From Plectrocnemia conspersa (taxonomy: Eukaryota > Arthropoda > Insecta > Trichoptera > Polycentropodidae): a stretch of DNA of 64,000 nucleotides. The notes below the pieces were generated by a model. That model worked only from the letters and a program-made list of their open reading frames with translations, was not told the origin of the DNA and made no database searches. The translations under genes and the position numbers were made by a program. Location of the stretch: contig VTFK01000340.1 of NCBI GenBank assembly GCA_009617715.1, forward strand, positions 124,001-188,000. Direction: 5' to 3'. This document shows, piece after piece, positions 1-11,149 of this stretch (positions are counted from its first letter, which is position 1; every line of letters begins with the position of its first letter).

Positions 1-980
1 TTTTTCAGAAAAGTTAGAAACCTAATGGAAACTATGATAGTTATCGTGTCCATAAATCTTATATCCCATTTATTTATATATGCAGGTGGCCACATATCAC
101 TTACCCATTTAAACAAGTAATAACATTTTGTATTTTTATTAATATTACTTTTTATCTCTTACATGATATTTTACATATCGTGAAGTTTTTTACTTATACA
201 TAAAAAAATAATATCTTGTAAATAACCTTCATTTTATTTTCACAAATAAAAGCTCTATTAATAACACTTCAACCAAATGTAAAATACTTGACTATATCGC
301 TCGGATTTTCTCCGGTATATTGTTCCTCAGCTCAATAGAAGATAGCGGATTATTAAAAAACACTCGCTCTTTTAAATATCCCAGAAAAAAATCTGGAGCC
401 GTAAAAGCAGAGGAACGCTCTGAAGAATTTCTGTAAATCCAAAAATTATTCTATTGTTTCTGGAAACGTTGATTTTGAAGGATAACTTCTTAGATGAAAA
501 CTATGTATGTATATTTTTCACAAAAAAACGATTGAGCGCTGTCTTTCCAAACTTATATTTTTACAATCTGAGAAAAAAATATAACCCTGAAAAAGTTATT
601 TAGTTTTTAAATTGTAAAGTGACTTTTAGCCCATTATATATATATGTATATGTACAAGGTTTACGATCTTTACGTCAACTCATAAAATTCAGGAGGATTC
701 GAATTAAATACTTAACGATTCCTATTTAACATATTCATAACTTTTAATATTTTCTAGATCTAGAACATAGGTCTTCAACCTTTCTCAAGTTTTAGAATCC
801 TTCTAGTTTATAATATTCTTCAAGGAAAGCTAAAATTAGATAACAATTTAAGACATTATTTCTCGAACTCTGGTTTTCTACTCAAGTTCAACATAAACAT
901 TATTTTATTTATCACGAACAACCGTAGGGTTAGACTACCTCCGGAAAAAATATCGCATACCATTCTTTGAGAAACTTTGG
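1..980. other. AT-rich, no gene seen
   Basis: No open frame with coding character and no clear repeat structure. It ends at the left target duplication of the hAT-like element. Confidence 0.5.
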
Positions 981-987
981 TTTAGAG

Positions 988-1252
988 GCTAACATTGGCC
1001 AACCCGCGGCCCGCGGGCCGCATTCGGCCCGCCTTGAACATTTTTCCAGCCCGCGAGATTCATCACACTTTTACAAAATATATTTATTCTATAATCGCCA
1101 ATACACAATTTTTGATAGACAATTTTTCACACAAAAAATGTTTATAGTGTATCTAAATCTAATATGGGGATATATAATTTTATATATGGCCCGCGGAGTT
1201 ATGGTGCATTTCCAAAATGGTCCGCAAGATCATTTAGGTTGGCCACCCCTGA
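988..1252. mobile_element. Short hAT-like non-autonomous element
   Basis: The right end read inward (minus strand) is CAGGGGTGGCCAACC and the left end carries TTGGCCAACC, giving imperfect terminal inverted repeats. GC-rich CCCGCGGCCCGCGGGCC follows the left end in an otherwise AT-rich interior. TTTAGAG at 981-987 is repeated at 1253-1259, consistent with most of an 8-bp target duplication. CAGGGGTGGCCAACC is typical of hAT ends. The two frames of 96 and 71 codons across it are not transposase-like. Exact borders are uncertain by 1-2 bp. Confidence 0.6.
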
Positions 1253-1259
1253 TTTAGAG

Positions 1260-3540
1260 AGTGAAAAGGAAAAAATACGAAATAATACTTTATTTTCTAT
1301 GAATCACGTAAATACAAAACGAAGTAATACACACAAATATAAGGGCAAAATAATAAAAAAAATACAAAGGAACACATGAAAATGAATATAAAGAAATCAT
1401 TAATGACTAGACTGGGCCTGTTTTTTTTTATAGCAAAGCATGTTTAAATCTATCCGGAGTAATTGTTGATATTTGCAAACGATTCTCATCTGCATCTAAG
1501 TCACCTCTGGTCGAGGTGGAAACATAGTACGTAATTTGAACGTATTTACGTTTAAGCTTTTCTTTTAATTAATAATAACGTGATATACAAAACCGAGTAG
1601 CTATATTATTATTCTGTATTGTGAAGAATGTTTTTCTCGAATATTTCAAATGACGCATTTTAAAGGTAAACTTATTTTGAATTATTGAGAAAATGTTTAA
1701 TTTAATTTAAAAAAATATAGCACAATGAATATCTTTCAAAAATAATATTCATTCTATTCAGATTTCAATTAGTGTCAACAATAACTGTACAAAACATTAT
1801 ATAATCGTTTATACAAATTTAATTCTTTATTAAAATTCAATTGGTTTACAAAGGTACTGCTTGTTATTGAATTATTGTGCTATCAATTATAATTTGAACG
1901 TGATATTTTAGTATTAATTTATTGCAATATATGATATGACTAATATTTGACGTTTGCAAAAAATTATCAAGATAATTGAACTGATAAAAATACACGAATC
2001 ATTTTCATTTAAGTTAAATGTATGAATTAAAAATACATACTACATAAATAGAACACAAGTGTATTACAGCGTTGGAAATTAAAATCTATACTATATAATC
2101 TAATGTTGCGATAAAAATAAGTATGCACATAAAATTCTCTTTACTTTTGAACATAACTAACATATCTGTATCACACACAATATAGGCGATTATAAGCGTA
2201 CATATACGTACAAAATAATATGTTAGCATAAAAATTTCGTCGCTTTTGTCACGCACTTACATAGTACGTAAAAGACGACTGTCTACAAAATTTAAAAGAT
2301 TTTTGGTTCTATTTAAATATTACGTACAAAGTGAGCGGAGAAAGTTTATATCAGAGTTTACGTAAATTTTTGCCTTTCGGCAACTTTTCAGCTCGATTTT
2401 ATTCGTGTAATTTCATACGAATCGATAAGTTCGCGTTTTGATACATATCGAGTTACCAAACTCGAGATGAACTCTTCAAGGACGCTCGTCGTTCAACATT
2501 GTTATTCTTTGATAAAGTTTCAGCCTAGCTAATTAACCGCGTGAATTGATTCATAGCAAGTTTTCAGTTCTTGTTTGAAACTTTCTGGATTCATTTGACT
2601 AAAGATTGCAATGTTGTGTAAATACACTAGACATAAGGTTCACTAACGCGTTTTCCCTAGCAGGTATTGATTTTTAATAAAGACTTGTGCATTTACATAC
2701 TACCGTCGACTATTTGAGTTATAGTTTATGTTAACATCTTAGTGGATTAGTTTGAACTATTTCCTTGCTGATCGTGATCACGATTCGATGATCAGGTATT
2801 TCAATTGAGAGCATCGTCGGCTTGGTAGAAAACTGTCAGCTCAGAATTTTAAAATTTGTGGTGTAATAAATCATTCTCATCTTGACTTGGATAAATTATA
2901 GAACACAATACTATATGGGGAATTAGCATGCATTTTAGGCTATATTTAGGACTTATACTTTTGTACTAAGATCACATTTTCGACCCTGATTTAATTATAT
3001 AAAAGTCTTGTTTATTTTTTTAAACTGAAATTTAGGGTATATTAGGTATTTATATAGATATTATAAAGATAAAATAGTGATTTTCCATTGGACATCATAG
3101 TGCTTGTAAATCGTAAATAGCAACTACGCTTGATCATTCTTATAATATATTTTCCCTGCAGTTTTATCTCCACAAAAATCTATAAACTATGGTATTGATA
3201 AAAATACAATATGGCATTGATACTTATTGGGCTAAAAATATTATGTATATACATATGTATGTTTCATAAAAAAATCTCATAAATTATTATTATTGAGTTG
3301 TCACATTCTTCTTATAAACCGACGTAATAAACCGAAGTTCGAAATATCAATTAAAGTTTTTATCCCATACCGCGATCATGTGGAGAATAGCATACGCGTC
3401 CTTAAGCGGTTATCAAACTTTCGAAACAAATATTTGGCGAATGTTCATGAAAGATGCTGGGTATTCAATATAGTACAATAAATAGAAAATAATAATTTTA
3501 GAACGCGTGGGTGTAGCTTTAGTACTCCTCTTTATTCGCT
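1260..3540. other. AT-rich non-coding stretch
   Basis: No coding exon recognised. Slightly richer blocks occur at 2320-2560 and 2760-2830. The latter includes the 14-bp perfect palindrome ATCGTGATCACGAT (2771-2784), whose core CGTGATCACG recurs at 3883-3892. The 62-codon frame at 3293-3481 has no recognisable motif. Confidence 0.45.
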
Positions 3541-3559
3541 AAAAGGTTAACTCAGCGCA

Positions 3560-3760
3560 GTTTTGTCAGTTATTGATTGTGTTCATTAAATTTTGCCTCG
3601 CGGGCTGTTGTGCCGCGAATGCTAAGTGCCCGCACAGAAAATCCCGGTTAAGATTCTGGATGCTGTCATTATCGAGCGAAGTTTCGTTCCCGTTTTGCAC
3701 CTTGCGACAGCAGGGGGATTCGGCGAAACTGGAGCTCGTTTAACGAGAACGAGTGTCTTA
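3560..3760. other. GC-elevated non-coding block
   Basis: About 200 bp with several CpGs and no frame that stays open on either strand. It is a candidate regulatory element, judged only from base composition against the flanks. Confidence 0.25.
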
Positions 3761-4018
3761 ATCGAATTTTGAAAGTTTACAATGATATTAAACGGTTTTG
3801 ATTATGTATACTTGACGTTGGTAGACGTTTCATGTCGCCCTCCTAATTTTGTCGCCCGTTTGCGTGACGTTTATTATAGACACGTGATCACGATCATTAT
3901 TTAATTATAGAATTAAACAGTTATAATTATTTATTACTAAACAATTTATTGAAGTATCGAAAATATGAAGTTTGTATTTTAAAACAACTTTTTGTACTGC
4001 GCAACTTTATATATTTTG

Positions 4019-4174
4019 CAGACGCGTACGGCGAGATACATTCCCTTGAGCTCGCTCGCGTGTTATGTGACAAGAGTGAGTGAGATATAAAGGCATGCGT
4101 TACATCCGTTCCGCACGCCCACTTTTCACTCAAGCGAGCGAGCGATAGGGAATGTATCTCACCTTACGCGTCTG
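4019..4174. mobile_element. 156-bp MITE with long inverted repeats and 8-bp target duplication
   Basis: The left end CAGACGCGTACGGCGAGATA and the inverted right end CAGACGCGTAAGGTGAGATA match at 18 of 20 positions, and similarity continues through ACATTCCCT and the CGCTCGC words. ATATTTTG (4011-4018) is repeated exactly at 4175-4182. An 8-bp duplication with CAG-type ends points to the hAT superfamily (P-type elements also make 8 bp). The centre has GAGTGAGTGAGA and GGCATGCG. There is no coding capacity: the 68-codon minus-strand frame here is a by-product of the element. Confidence 0.85.
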
Positions 4175-4730
4175 ATATTTTGTAAATTCTTTCAAAGAAA
4201 TGAGATATTATTTAAGAAAAATCACATTATTTTACAGTACGCAGCCTAGTATATCATTTTAATGTGGTCATGATAAAATTTCACAGGAAAAAATACATAC
4301 GGATGAAATAACATAGAAAAAATTACACAAAGAAAAATTACACACAAAATAAATTTCAAACTGCAGTAATTTCATATTTTTTTTAGTGAATTAATAATGT
4401 AATTCTTTTTTCTTCTATGTCACTAATAGAATATATTTAAGAAAACTACACATTTTTGGCATACTAAAAGGTGCTACTGGTGTATGTAAAATTCTCTAGT
4501 GCTAAATTTCTTATTCTTATAATTTTATCACGTGTTATTTCTTGTGTAATTTCATCGTTTAACCTATTTTAATGTTTCATTAAATTTAAAATATTTTTCC
4601 ATATTTAAATTTTATTTATTGTAAATTTTCAATTCCAACATGACAGTCGTTGGACCATGCGATACAACGGAGTAAATACAATATAGTTTTCAATGTCAGT
4701 ACGAATCACCAATTCATCATACGTTCATGA

Positions 4731-4865
4731 AATCTAGGAAAACCTAATCTGATTGTCATCGGAATTATAATTATATAATAAGCACTAATTCAAATCTTTC
4801 AGACTTCAAACCCGGGTCTTTTATATATTAGTCATCGACTTATACCACTGCTCAATCGTGCTGGC
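4731..4865 (-). mobile_element. SINE family copy, minus strand, internally shortened
   Basis: Read on the minus strand, a tRNA-like head with the word GGTATAAGTCGATGACTA is followed by a degraded B-box (about 4804-4816) and a tail containing CAATCAGATTAGG. It matches the copies at 40793-40950 and 63617-63800, but lacks the central segment present in those. Confidence 0.6.
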
Positions 4866-5487
4866 AGTGAATTGTTTATTGAGACCTGTTTTTGACTGTA
4901 TTTTTCAGTTGTTAATTATTTTTACTTTTCCAGCGACATTTTAGAGTAATAAAACTTTTATAAAGTATATACTCTAACTCTCTGTATAATTTAATTATTT
5001 GGCTGCCATTAGCTTCTACAAAATTTCAAGTTATATTTATTGTAACTTTTTAAGCGCTTTTCTTTAAATATAATTTCTGTATTCAAAGAATCGTAAATAT
5101 TTTATTCAGCCAAAAACCAGAAAAAGTAATTTCTAAGCAATAAAAATCCAAATTTGAATAAATGCACTTCATATAATGAATACATTCTCAACTTTAAAAT
5201 ATTGGGGCTAGTTCTGTGATAATTCACATGGTACTGAATAACTTATCTTCTTCATCGATTATCTTGCATACTGAGTAAAATGAACGGATATCGTAATCTC
5301 TTGATTTAAGAAATTGATTTGATCGACTTTTAACATTGATTAGCTGTATTGAGTATTGCTCGTTTTTATTACCAAAAATATCGAAAATAAAAAATATGGA
5401 TTGGAGAAGATTAAAAACTATGTTAGTTTTAAAATGTACTGTATCTATGTGGTTGGAGCTTTAATAATTGTGTAAGTACTTACATAC
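4866..5487. other. AT-rich, no gene seen
   Basis: Only short frames and A/T runs. It separates the SINE copy from the rearranged MITE relative. Confidence 0.45.
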
Positions 5488-5588
5488 CAGGCGCGGGCGG
5501 TGAGATATTTTCCCTCTCGATCGCTCGCGTGTTAAGTGCCGAGAGTGAGTGAGAGATAAGGGCATGCGGACCGCATGCCCTTATCTCT
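5488..5588. mobile_element. Rearranged relative of the 4019-4174 MITE, ending in a palindrome
   Basis: The left part (CAGGCGCGGGCGGTGAGATA, then CGATCGCTCGCGTGTTA and GAGAGTGAGTGAGAGATA) follows the left half of the 4019-4174 element. It then runs into a perfect inverted repeat: AGAGATAAGGGCATGCGG (5552-5569), one A, and its complement (5571-5588). The normal right terminus is missing, so this is a truncated or fused copy. Confidence 0.7.
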
Positions 5589-5741
5589 GACTTATTGGAT
5601 TTTGGCATCCAAAAGGTTAACCTAGAAATTTGCAGAAGATCGTTCAATAAAAAATCAGATTGTTAGCTATTTACTTTTCAATGGAAATTTTAACTATTAT
5701 TTAAAAATATTTTCAGACACGATAGAAATTAAATAACTTAA

Positions 5742-5975
5742 TTATTGCCAGGAACAGGTTACTGTTTTGGTTATTATTAATTTACTTAAAATCGTATTTG
5801 TATTTGGGACTTGACGCTTCTGTCCGCTCGTGACGATTTTTCGACTCGTGTTGCAGTTTCTTTGGTTATTTATGAACTTTTCTATTTCGTGTGACCTTAA
5901 GCCCGCCTCTACTTTTACAGCGTTTTCAAACACCCTGACATTTGATTTAACTAGGAAAGGTCGACTCTCTTCCAT
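5742..5975 (-). CDS. Coding-like ORF of 77 codons, unidentified
   Basis: This frame begins with an ATG at 5973-5975 (context TATTTATGGAAG) and opens MEESRPFLVKSNVRVFENAV. Its mix of Glu, Lys, Arg, Val and Ser and higher GC differ from the Ile/Phe/Tyr-rich chance frames around it. It could be a first coding exon of a minus-strand gene, with the GC island at 6300-6640 upstream. Candidate donors lie near 5780-5800 but none is compelling. I found no following exon to the left and do not recognise the protein. It may be chance, or regulatory DNA with a fortuitous frame. Confidence 0.25.
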   Translation of the reverse strand: MEESRPFLVKSNVRVFENAVKVEAGLRSHEIEKFINNQRNCNTSRKIVTSGQKRQVPNTNTILSKLIITKTVTCSWQ

Positions 5976-6299
5976 AAATATTTACCAAATCGATGCGACT
6001 CTTGACCGCAGAAGCTGGGCTTAAGAAGTTTTTCCGCTACTTGCAGTAGTATTTAACTGATAATGCTTCATCGATTTGAGCTCTTATTGGACTGGAGCCA
6101 ACGTCTCTGTATAGGTCCTTATGGTGACTTTCTAATGTCATGCATTGTATTTTAAACATTTAAGTTATTTTTTAACTACTTAATTAAGAAAAACAATACA
6201 ATAGAGGTCATTCTGTATATCAGCTCTGAAATGTCAACAAGTAAGCTGAGCGATTTTTCGTGAATGGAACGATTCGAGTAATTTAGATATATATAAAAT

Positions 6300-6640
6300 A
6301 GATACGCTTGCCAAAAACCGTAGTTCTCGGCGCGCGCTCGCTTTCGTAAACTTTCGCGCAAAAACTTTTTAATTAATCTCAGACTTTCATAAACTATCAT
6401 GTCGTGTGCTGAGGATTGAATTAGTACCATCAAATCATGATGCCGTTGCGTAAAAATAATAATTTACGCAGAGCGGAGGGAAACCGAGTTACTTTGCGAA
6501 GTATTCCGCGTCGTCGGTTCCCATTCGCCGAGTGTAAAAGTTAGTTGTGACAAAGTTTCGAAACTCGGGAGCGGCGGGCAAAGTTTTGCGCGAACTGAGG
6601 GGGTGGCGGTGGGAGGTGTTTTGTTTTATAGGGAAAAAGA
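6300..6640 (+). promoter_or_regulatory. GC-rich island, candidate promoter/5' exon of the PHF21A-like gene
   Basis: CpG and GC content rise sharply against the AT-rich surroundings, with GCGCGCGC near 6330, many CG dinucleotides at 6470-6600 and a G-rich stretch at 6598-6620. It lies 2.4 kb upstream of the first visible coding exon, and there is no better island between. A coding-like minus-strand ORF starts at 5975 to its left, so it could also be bidirectional. No TATA box or initiator could be fixed, so the transcription start and strand are inference. Confidence 0.35.
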
Positions 6641-6929
6641 AAATTAAACTTCTAAAGTTTTTTTAGGCGCCACAAAATTGCTTTGCACACAACAATAATG
6701 ATCGATTTTTAATACGTGTTGTGTACTAAGCGAAAACGAAGACACAAAAGACACTCGTTCAATGTTTATACGTGTTTGTGTGAGTGTATGTAATTGGTTT
6801 TAGACACGTATGTTGAGTTTGTTGTGTTTTATCGCGATCAAAGTTTTTTCATATCGCACATATTCGACATTTTTTTCATTATCACGTTTAGATTGGTTGT
6901 TACTTTTTGAAGTTGAGAAAGTGTGACTT

Positions 6930-7220
6930 AATTATAACTCTCGCGGTATAACTGCATGTCTGTGGATATCCGAGTTTTGATGGATATGATGTGTTAAAGT
7001 CGCATTGAGCAGCTGACAGAAGTTGAGTTTGGTTCGGTTCGGTTTTCGTTTGACCCACTTTGTTCGCGGCCAACTAACTTTGGATGATCGTTTCGTCCGA
7101 ATTTCACCCGTGATATAACGCCCAGTGCACTTTTCAACTTCCAATCTGTTGTTACTCGGCGAGAATCTGTTATAAGTTTGACTGCAATAATGTAGCTGTA
7201 AACTCGATATAATTTGCACT
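6930..7220. other. Moderate-GC stretch, possible 5' UTR or regulatory DNA
   Basis: This block keeps a higher GC content than its flanks and contains a duplicated GGTTCGGTTCG word near 7030. A 95-codon minus-strand frame crosses it, but the codons give no recognisable domain. It sits between the GC island and the first visible coding exon, so it may be part of a 5' untranslated exon of the gene to the right. Confidence 0.25.
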
Positions 7221-9078
7221 CAATGTTAATGCATTAATAATTAACCAGTATAGTAAAACTGAATCTACACTACAGTATACTGATATATCTGAATATATTC
7301 ATAGTAACAATGGTATTGTGTTGGCGCATACATTTGTTAAATACATATATACAATTTTGAGATTAAAAAATGTATAATATATAAATTTTTTTCATTGCTG
7401 GTATAAATTTTTACTATCCACGTATTTTTCAACAAAAATAATATTACAATTATTAATTTTGGCGTGGCTATTAGTCCAACATCTTTGTATGATTTGTATT
7501 CAATATCGCAACATCACGCAAGCGTGAATTTTACTTAATGTATTTGTTTTTTAATCATCTTCTTTCAAACTTTATTAATTAGTAACAGTACAAAATTTAA
7601 AAAATGAACGCATTAATTAACAGAAACGCAATTATACACATTATTTTTTTTATAAATAAGTTTGTGGTTTAAGTAAAAATGTATGTCAAATCAACTAACT
7701 ATGCTTAGAATTATGTGTGCGTGTTTTATGTCCGTAATACTTTTATTAGAAAATAAATTATCAAAAAACTAAAGATAGACAAGCATGAAATATCATAATA
7801 TCGTATATATACAATGCATCTAAAACAACGTTTAAAAAGTATTTTTTAATAAATAATGAAAATATTACGACCTATTTTAATTAGATTAAGCAAAACGCTA
7901 AAATGAGAGAATAATATAAAAAATAAAAAAAATAATTGAAAGTACTCAAATACTCATTATTTTTAATTCGAGTTACTCAAATACAATGGCGCTCGAATTG
8001 GGCGAATGTCATTATTTAATACAGCGCTATGCTATGTTGTATTTACTAGGAAATGGAATGTAGTTTAATGGTTCCATTTACATTTATACTTTTACGAGTA
8101 TTATATTTCATACATGAAACTAAAAAATCGTATTTCTTCTTTTTATAATTTCTGTACATATTTTTTTTATCATAATATATTTTAGTAAATAATGCTATGC
8201 TAATTCACAGTTATTGCAGAATATCAGCTTATCTATAATAGAAATATATTATTACATAGTATCAATAAAAATATTTTTCTTAATAAAAATAGATTAACTA
8301 ATTGTAAAAGTATGATTGATAGATTAGAATGGTTGAATGTTCAAGAAATATTGAGTATGAATGTTTTAGTATTTATATATAGTTAGAAAGAAAATAATAT
8401 GTTACCACTATTTTTAATAAGTATTTAATAAGAAATAAAGATGTACATAAATATAATACTAGAAATATTAAAAAATAATTAATGCTAAGTACGGCTAGGG
8501 GAATTATGTATGGAGGTTTTAATTTATATAATAGTCTTCAAGAGAAACTGAAACAGCAAAAATATAACTTGGGTTTTATAAATACCTTCGTACATATAGA
8601 AATAAAATATTATAATATTAAGTCTTTATTATTGTATATTTTTTTCTTTCTGTTATGTATTTTTTTTTATATTTTTTATATATGTTTACTAAATTTGTTA
8701 GATGTAAAGATTAGCTATTAAGCTAAATAAATTAATAAAATAAAATAAAATAAATAATAATTAATTGGAAGTTGGAATCTTGCGCAATCATAATGTATAT
8801 TAAATTCATGTCCAGTTTCTAGGTCAGTGCATGTTTTTCGCGATAATCTATTCTGATGCATATTTTAAGTATTATATTCGAGTTGGCTTTATGCATTTTT
8901 CTATATCAAAACAGATCGATATTTTTTCATCAATGAAAAATGTGGGTCATGGATCTTATGTCAACCTAAGTTTGAATGTATTTTGGTTACGATATAGTAA
9001 AAACCTAAAGAGCAAAATTTTATGCTTATACAGCCAAAATAATTTATAATAAAACCATGTTTTTTCCTCAACTTTCAG
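7221..9078 (+). other. AT-rich stretch, probable intron before the first visible exon
   Basis: Very AT-rich with A- and T-runs and a short run of AAAAT repeats (8735-8760). It ends in a polypyrimidine tract and CAG acceptor at 9063-9078. The open frames at 8482-8721 and 8831-9049 are rich in Phe/Ile/Tyr/Leu, as expected of chance frames in AT-rich DNA. No exon with a matching donor was found. Confidence 0.45.
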
Positions 9079-10840
9079 AGAAAAGTATTGGAGAAGCTCA
9101 GGAGCGACCTTATGATACATAGAGCCCGCAATAAATCGGCAAATCCTGAACTAGAGCATCGCAAAATAGCTACTCAGTTGCGCGAACACCAGAAGCAATA
9201 TCGCAACAGAAAAAATTCACTCTTGAAGCCGTCCGTTCTCAGCGAACTTCAGATCAAGACCGAAAGCAATAACTGTGATAAGAGAAGGCTCAAAACATAT
9301 GGGAAAAATGATGATAGAAGTGATCGTTACAATCGAAACAACGGTTGCTCATACAAACAAGCGGAGGAGTCAGTTGATGATACCGATTTCTTCAATGCCA
9401 CTGAAAACTTTTCCCTTAAAGACCCTCCGATTGTATCGAAAAATTCAAAATCCAACATAAGCGATGTAATTAAGAAGCTGAAGACGAATATATAGTGAGT
9501 TTTATTTATAATATTAAATAGTTTTATAGATGTGATTGAAATATTGTGATTATTTTCAGCCCGGATTCTGTGGAGTTAACCATTAAGCAATCGCCGTCTC
9601 CAAAGAGTCCACATTCAAAAAGTTCATCGCCATCGCCTGTAAGGAATCTACGTCCTTCACCTACTCCATCGCCGACGTTAAGTTTGCCTTTACCCGGTGA
9701 GCAGATTTCACAGGAGTCATTCATGAGATTTCTTGGACTTATTACGCCTTATCAAAAACAAGCGTTAGAGAAGAAAAGAAATGAAAAGAAGAAGAGATCT
9801 ACTACAAGTACCAATAAAAATGAATACGTGTATGGCAATTTCGAAATGAATCAGGTATTGTTTTATTATTGAAATAAATTATATTATAATGTATTAAACA
9901 AATTAATATTTTTTTATTTTATATTTTTAGAAAAGGAAAAAGAACTTCCCATATCTACAACAAAATGTGGGTCCTCCTCAAACCCGCTCCCAAAAGATGA
10001 AAAGGCAGCAAGTGAAACGAACGGTTACAAACATTTCTCCGGCTGCCACTCCTCCAACTTCACCTCCTCCTCAATGGCCAACTTCTTTTGTGCTTCCAAG
10101 TGGACTCACTATTCAAGCAGTTCCTTCTCCTGGACCAAGGACATGCTGTGTATGCAGGCAAAATGGTAAGTACTTTTTAAACATATTTTTATCAATCATT
10201 TCTTGACATTTTAATTATTTTTAGATGCCTCCAGTTTGCTACTTAATTGTATAAAATGCAGAATCTTCTTCCACTCGACGTGTAGTACTAGTCCTGGATC
10301 AGAATCATCATCAAGCGTATCAAGATCACCAGTAAATTCATCAGAAAATCGCTATCGTCGCTCGATCAGCGTATGTCCTGAATGCAACGAAGAGGTTAAG
10401 GAGTTTAAATACAGTAATTGGACTGTGACTCGAGAATTTTCTAATTCAAATGGAGTAGATATTACGCGAATAAAAGGTATGAAATTGTTTTCTTAGTTAC
10501 ATTTTTAATTAACGATTTAAATAAAATAATTATTATTGTTATAGAAAAATTAGCTGAAAAGAAAGTTCTACTTGAGAAGAATCGACAAATATCAGCCGAA
10601 CTCAGAAAACTTGAAATGCGGGCGGAGAATCTTAAAGAAAATATAGAAGCGAGTAATATTGAGAAAAAGCAGTTGATTTCCAATCAGAACAACACGAGAA
10701 AACGCATTAAAACTTTGATCGATTTTGTGAATACGTTCAAAGATCCTGGGGAATCTATTGTCATGCCATTATTAGACAAAGATTCATCTCGAAGTACAAA
10801 TGAAACTAACGATGCCGAGGATTTATCCAACGGTTTGTAA
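9079..10840 (+). CDS. PHF21A/BHC80-like PHD-finger protein, five 3' exons (5' end missing)
   Basis: Exons 9079-9494, 9560-9854, 9931-10165, 10225-10476 and 10545-10840 join in one frame (1494 nt, 497 residues plus TAA). The introns are 65, 76, 59 and 68 bp, with donors GTGAGT, GTATTG, GTAAGT and GTATGA and pyrimidine-rich acceptors. Numbering from the first visible codon: residues 4-45 are a charged helix resembling the PHF21A N terminus; 139-190 is Ser-Pro rich; FMRFLGLIT (193-201) followed by a KKRNEKKKR basic stretch (210-218) matches the PHF21 pre-PHD motif; the PHD finger has C309, C312, C324, C327, H332, C335, C366 and C369; about 395-450 is a coiled coil. In vertebrates this family binds unmodified H3K4 through the PHD finger and works in the LSD1-CoREST corepressor. 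The first codon is not a start: the exon opens at a strong acceptor and the conserved helix begins at once. Met12 (9112) is a fallback start. The AT-hook (RGRP) of the human protein is not seen. Confidence 0.87.
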
Positions 10841-11122
10841 GTTTATTAGCCAAATATATTAAGACAACTTAAATTTAAGCTGTTATGTATCTGTTGTATG
10901 TTTTTTTATTATAATTGTACATACATTTTTACTATTGTGACTGACTTTTATGAATGTTGACTCATAATAGAAAAATAACATTTTGTTGAAAAAGAAAAAG
11001 CATAGAGTTGTTCCTAAATTTATTGAAATGGTTATACGTTTGTATTTTTATATTAATTAGTTCAACTTTGTGAACAGATTTTTCAGTATTTAATAATTAT
11101 AGTGTTAGTTTATTTTCTTACA

Positions 11123-11128
11123 AATAAA
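11123..11128 (+). terminator. Candidate poly(A) signal AATAAA
   Basis: This canonical AATAAA is 283 bp after the stop codon of the PHF21A-like gene. A GT-rich stretch follows at 11155-11180, as expected downstream of a cleavage site. Further AATAAA words occur later (for example near 11415 and 11890), so a longer 3' UTR is possible. Confidence 0.45.
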
Positions 11129-11149
11129 TGTAAATTAAATGTTTAATGA

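Noticed and set aside
967..1379. Two + strand frames of 96 and 71 codons
   Set aside because: They cross or overlap the short hAT-like element and show no transposase motif.
9524..9724. Minus-strand frame rich in Gly and Asp
   Set aside because: It is the antisense shadow of the Ser-Pro-rich exon 2.
9546..9872. Separate ATG/GTG-initiated genes in the 9.0-10.9 kb region
   Set aside because: Each frame is one exon of a single spliced gene; splice sites and phases join them.
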